From Sulfolobales archaeon (GTDB lineage: Archaea > Thermoproteota > Thermoprotei_A > Sulfolobales > AG1): a stretch of 42,327 bases of DNA. Shown here in pieces: positions 40,058-42,327 of the stretch. Position numbers and translations under genes: made by a program. Under the pieces are notes generated by a model, which was not told the DNA's origin, did no database searches, and worked only from the letters and a program-made list of their open reading frames with translations. Positions within the stretch are counted from its first letter, which is position 1. Every line of letters starts with the position of its first letter. The DNA lies in NCBI GenBank assembly GCA_038881635.1, contig JAVZPJ010000010.1:1-42327 (forward strand), written 5' to 3'.

Positions 40058-41737
40058 ATGCCTACTGTTGCATCCTACATAACTGAGGTTCTAGAGATTC
40101 TAGGTGTTAAAAGGATCTATGGTTTAATAGGTACGACTCTTCTTGATTTCATGGATGCTCTCTATGATCATAGGGAGAGTATCAGACTTATAACAACAAG
40201 ACATGAGCAGGCAGCTATAAGCATGGCTGATGCTGAGTATAGAGCTACAGGTGGTCTAGGAGTTGCAGCTGTTCACGGAGGACCTGGTTTTCTCAACTCG
40301 ATTCTCGGGTTGGGAATAGCTTTCAAAGATAGAGTACCTCTGCTACTAATATCAGGAGGTGTTAAGAGAAGGCTTTATGGTACAGATGCTATGCATGAAG
40401 TAGATCAGATTAGCATAGTGAGGTCTATAACTAGATATGCTGTAAGAATATCGAGAGAAGAAGAACTTCCAAAGATAATGTCCAGAGCTCTCTGGTCAGC
40501 CTTATCTAAGCCTAGAGGACCTGTGGTTATAGAGGTTCCAGAAGATATGTGGAGATGTTCTGTAGATTCTAATCCTAGAGAGGTTCTTAGAGAACTAGAG
40601 ATTCCATCAATGAAACCTGGCGAGAGAGATGTGGAAGAAATACTAAACCTCTTGATCAAGGCTGAGAAGCCTGCCATACTAGTTTGCGGCGAGGCAGCGT
40701 ATCCGGGTGTTGAGTCTCTAGTCTCAGAGCTTGCGCGAAGGGTTGGAGCTTATGTTATGGTTACTGGTAATGCTAGAGGAGCTTGTGATGAGACAGATCC
40801 TAGGTGTGTTGGGAGAGTTGGTTTCGGAGGAGGTTCTCTTCCTGCTGATAGGATTTTAGAGGAAGCAGATCTGCTTCTAGTTCTAGGTGATGAGCTTGAT
40901 GATATAGCTACCTATGGTTATAATATTATTCCTAGAGGAGATGTTGTAGTGGTCACAGAGAATAAGATTGTTGAAAGCAGACCTCTCTACTATTTGAAAC
41001 TTGTTTATGCAGATCCTTATGAGACTTTGAAAGCTTTGGTTGAGAGCTTGAGAGTAAGAGGTTTAGAAATATCTAAACCATCTTGGGATTCTGAGGTTGA
41101 GAGGTTCAAGGTTTTCTGGAGATCCTCGCTAGATGAAGCTTTATCGAGAAGATATGATGGATATGCTAATCCTTCTAAATTCTTTAAGAGACTTGATGAG
41201 AAGCTTCCGGAGAAGTATCTGATAACAGGAGGTCAGGGAGTTCATATAGTGTATGTATATGATTTTATGAGAATTAGAATGCCTAGAAGATTTCTAGCAG
41301 CTACGAGATTAGGTGCTATGGGCTACGCTCTTCCAGCAGCTATAGGAGCTAAACTGGCTCTACCAGATCACGAGGTTATAGCTGTGGTCGGTGATGGAGA
41401 GTTCATGATGAGTGTAGGAGAGCTTGAGACAATAGTCAGAGAGAATATTCCGGTGAAGATAGTAGTGGTTAACGACATGTCTTATAGAGTTCTCCTTCTA
41501 AGACAGAGGATCCAGAGAAGAGGTAGAGTTATAGGAACACTCCTCGGAGACGTATCCTTCGAAGCACTCGCCAGATCATTTGGAGTTCTCGGAGCTACTG
41601 TTAGAGATGACAGCGACATAGATAAAGCCATAGAAGAGATGCTAGGATCAGAGAAACCATTTCTGATAGACTTAAGAGTAAGCAGAGAAGATGTACCACC
41701 TCTTAATATAGAAGCTTCAATGAGAGTTGCAGAGTAG
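40058..41737 (+). CDS. Thiamine diphosphate-dependent enzyme, acetolactate synthase-like
   Basis: A 559-residue three-domain ThDP enzyme. The cofactor-activating glutamate is Glu50 in TTRHEQAAISMADAEYRATG, followed by AAVHGGPGFLNSILGLGIAF. The central domain spans about 195-330, and the Mg-ThDP motif is VVGDGEFMMSVGELETIVREN ending in VVVND. The layout fits the acetolactate synthase/benzoylformate decarboxylase family, but there is no adjacent small regulatory subunit and the neighbour is a 2-hydroxyacid dehydrogenase. A 2-oxoacid decarboxylase or carboligase acting with that dehydrogenase is therefore as likely as branched-chain amino-acid synthesis. The ATG at 40058 follows GGTGG at 40048-40052. 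The gene's stop is followed by the non-coding end of the window. Confidence 0.9.
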   Translation: MPTVASYITEVLEILGVKRIYGLIGTTLLDFMDALYDHRESIRLITTRHEQAAISMADAEYRATGGLGVAAVHGGPGFLNSILGLGIAFKDRVPLLLISGGVKRRLYGTDAMHEVDQISIVRSITRYAVRISREEELPKIMSRALWSALSKPRGPVVIEVPEDMWRCSVDSNPREVLRELEIPSMKPGERDVEEILNLLIKAEKPAILVCGEAAYPGVESLVSELARRVGAYVMVTGNARGACDETDPRCVGRVGFGGGSLPADRILEEADLLLVLGDELDDIATYGYNIIPRGDVVVVTENKIVESRPLYYLKLVYADPYETLKALVESLRVRGLEISKPSWDSEVERFKVFWRSSLDEALSRRYDGYANPSKFFKRLDEKLPEKYLITGGQGVHIVYVYDFMRIRMPRRFLAATRLGAMGYALPAAIGAKLALPDHEVIAVVGDGEFMMSVGELETIVRENIPVKIVVVNDMSYRVLLLRQRIQRRGRVIGTLLGDVSFEALARSFGVLGATVRDDSDIDKAIEEMLGSEKPFLIDLRVSREDVPPLNIEASMRVAE

Positions 41738-42327
41738 AGAGCATATGAGATTACATGAACACCAGCCGTATACTCACACCCAGTAGATATGATAGAGAGA
41801 TTGAAAAAGAAGGTGTAGGAGAATTAGGTATAATAGTTCCTCTGCTTTATAGAGTGATTTGCATTCTAAATTGGCTAAGTCTACAAGGAGCTCATACTAG
41901 CTGAGGAGAGACATCAGCTCGGGCAGGTCTATATCCTAAGTCAATAGCTAGGCTCATTGTGAAGTGATGCATTAGAAGCCCGAGTCAGATCAGTAGTGTG
42001 GTTTTCACGATTCAATTGATTCTCTTCCTCTAGGTCGGTAGATAGTTCATGGAATGAATTGCTAGTGCTCCTGCAACGTCTTTCATTCCAGTATGTATCC
42101 GCATCTGGGTTGAACATGATTTAGCTCTCGAGCTCTTAACTTGTTGAGGCAAGGGAGGTTTGTGGTGTGAAGCATGATCAGCTGATGATTATGCTCGTGA
42201 ATCTGGTTCTCAACGGGTTGCGGTAGTTAAGTAGAGTAACTCTAGATCGCCTCGGTTATTAGGGGTTATGGCGTTGATAATGGTAGTTCTATTACTTGGT
42301 TCTTTATTTCATCGAGCTCTCTATACA
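41738..42327. other. 590-bp terminal region without a supported gene
   Basis: No frame longer than about 60 codons and no family match. Short protein-like pieces occur in several frames, for example DVAGALAIHSMNYLP on the minus strand near 42040-42090, interrupted by stops, as expected for decayed coding DNA. Two sets of short inverted repeats are present: CTCGGGC (41918-41924) with GCCCGAG (41978-41984), and the palindrome ATCAGCTGAT (42177-42186) inside AGCAT...ATGCT (42171-42195). The gene to the right, if any, starts outside the window. Confidence 0.5.

Noticed and set aside
41961-42000. C-box-like GTGATGC and TGATGATT words near the right end
   Set aside because: They depart from the C-box consensus or lack a matching D box, and no k-turn arrangement is visible.
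41980-42128. 58-codon minus-strand frame (MFNPDADTYWNERR...) near the right end
   Set aside because: Low complexity of conserved features, no ribosome-binding site seen and other frames of the same stretch look equally protein-like; likely decayed DNA.
1-42327. tRNA, rRNA, CRISPR, transposase or integrase
   Set aside because: I scanned the intergenic regions for T-arm and acceptor patterns, repeated spacers and transposase motifs and found none; a very divergent or intron-split tRNA cannot be excluded by eye.
1-42327. Abundance of AGATCT, TCTAGA and CTCGAG words as a methylation or restriction signature
   Set aside because: These words follow naturally from frequent AGA, TCT, GAT, CTT/CTC codons in this genome; without a count against a codon-matched model there is no case for anything more.

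Overview
The window looks like a chromosomal segment of a hyperthermophilic archaeon of the Thermoproteota (crenarchaeal side; Desulfurococcales-like is my guess, not something the sequence proves). Supporting signs are the four-gene nurA-herA-mre11-rad50 block, an archaeal S26B-type signal peptidase (Ser-His-Asp), a split lipoate ligase, TATA-type promoters with very short leaders, GGTGA/GAGGTG ribosome-binding sites, many GTG/TTG starts, AGA/AGG as the main arginine codons and a visibly AT-rich composition full of AGATCT/TCTAGA-like words. I found no tRNA, rRNA, CRISPR array, integrase or transposase.

Layout. 1-1825: the 3' end of a beta-propeller protein, an unrecognised small protein and a DUF72 protein. 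1827-5235: a CoA-acylating semialdehyde dehydrogenase, a class III aminotransferase and an Lrp/AsnC regulator, together a likely omega-amino-acid (beta-alanine type) catabolic module. 5332-6816: a 14-helix MFS exporter. 6950-10674: a three-gene operon with a small secreted beta-rich protein, a dedicated signal peptidase with an extra ectodomain and a large membrane-anchored paralogue. I read this as a TasA / archaeal-bundling-pilus-like surface fibre locus. 10904-12718: an MscS channel and a DapB-like dehydrogenase. 12842-22059: an IMP dehydrogenase-like protein, a LEA14-type lipid-anchored or membrane protein, then NurA, HerA, Mre11, Rad50 (DNA end resection) and a KaiC-like ATPase. 22477-25351: an MFS transporter and an AzgA-type purine permease. 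25399-27661: galT and galK. 27746-29859: a small protein and an S9 acylaminoacyl-peptidase-like enzyme.

29860-30603 has no convincing gene but holds a GC-rich patch with nested inverted repeats. 30604-31928: a CcdA/DsbD-like membrane protein whose end lies in a perfect 127-bp tandem duplication, followed by a DUF59-like protein. 32100-35046: MobB, split lipoate ligase (LplA, LplB), UppP and a Rieske ferredoxin. 35157-37444: a divergent pair of a HOT-type iron alcohol dehydrogenase and a lactonase-like metallo-beta-lactamase. 37725-38525: a ZIP metal transporter with a perfect 12-bp dyad between TATA box and start codon. 39021-41737: a D-2-hydroxyacid dehydrogenase / ThDP-enzyme operon. 41738-42327: no supported gene.

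The points most worth a second look are the fibre-like operon, in which the peptidase shares its putative substrates' hydrophobic leader motif; two genes that appear to start at AUA and AUC; the ZIP operator; the 127-bp duplication; and the GC-rich, possibly structured patch near 30.4 kb.
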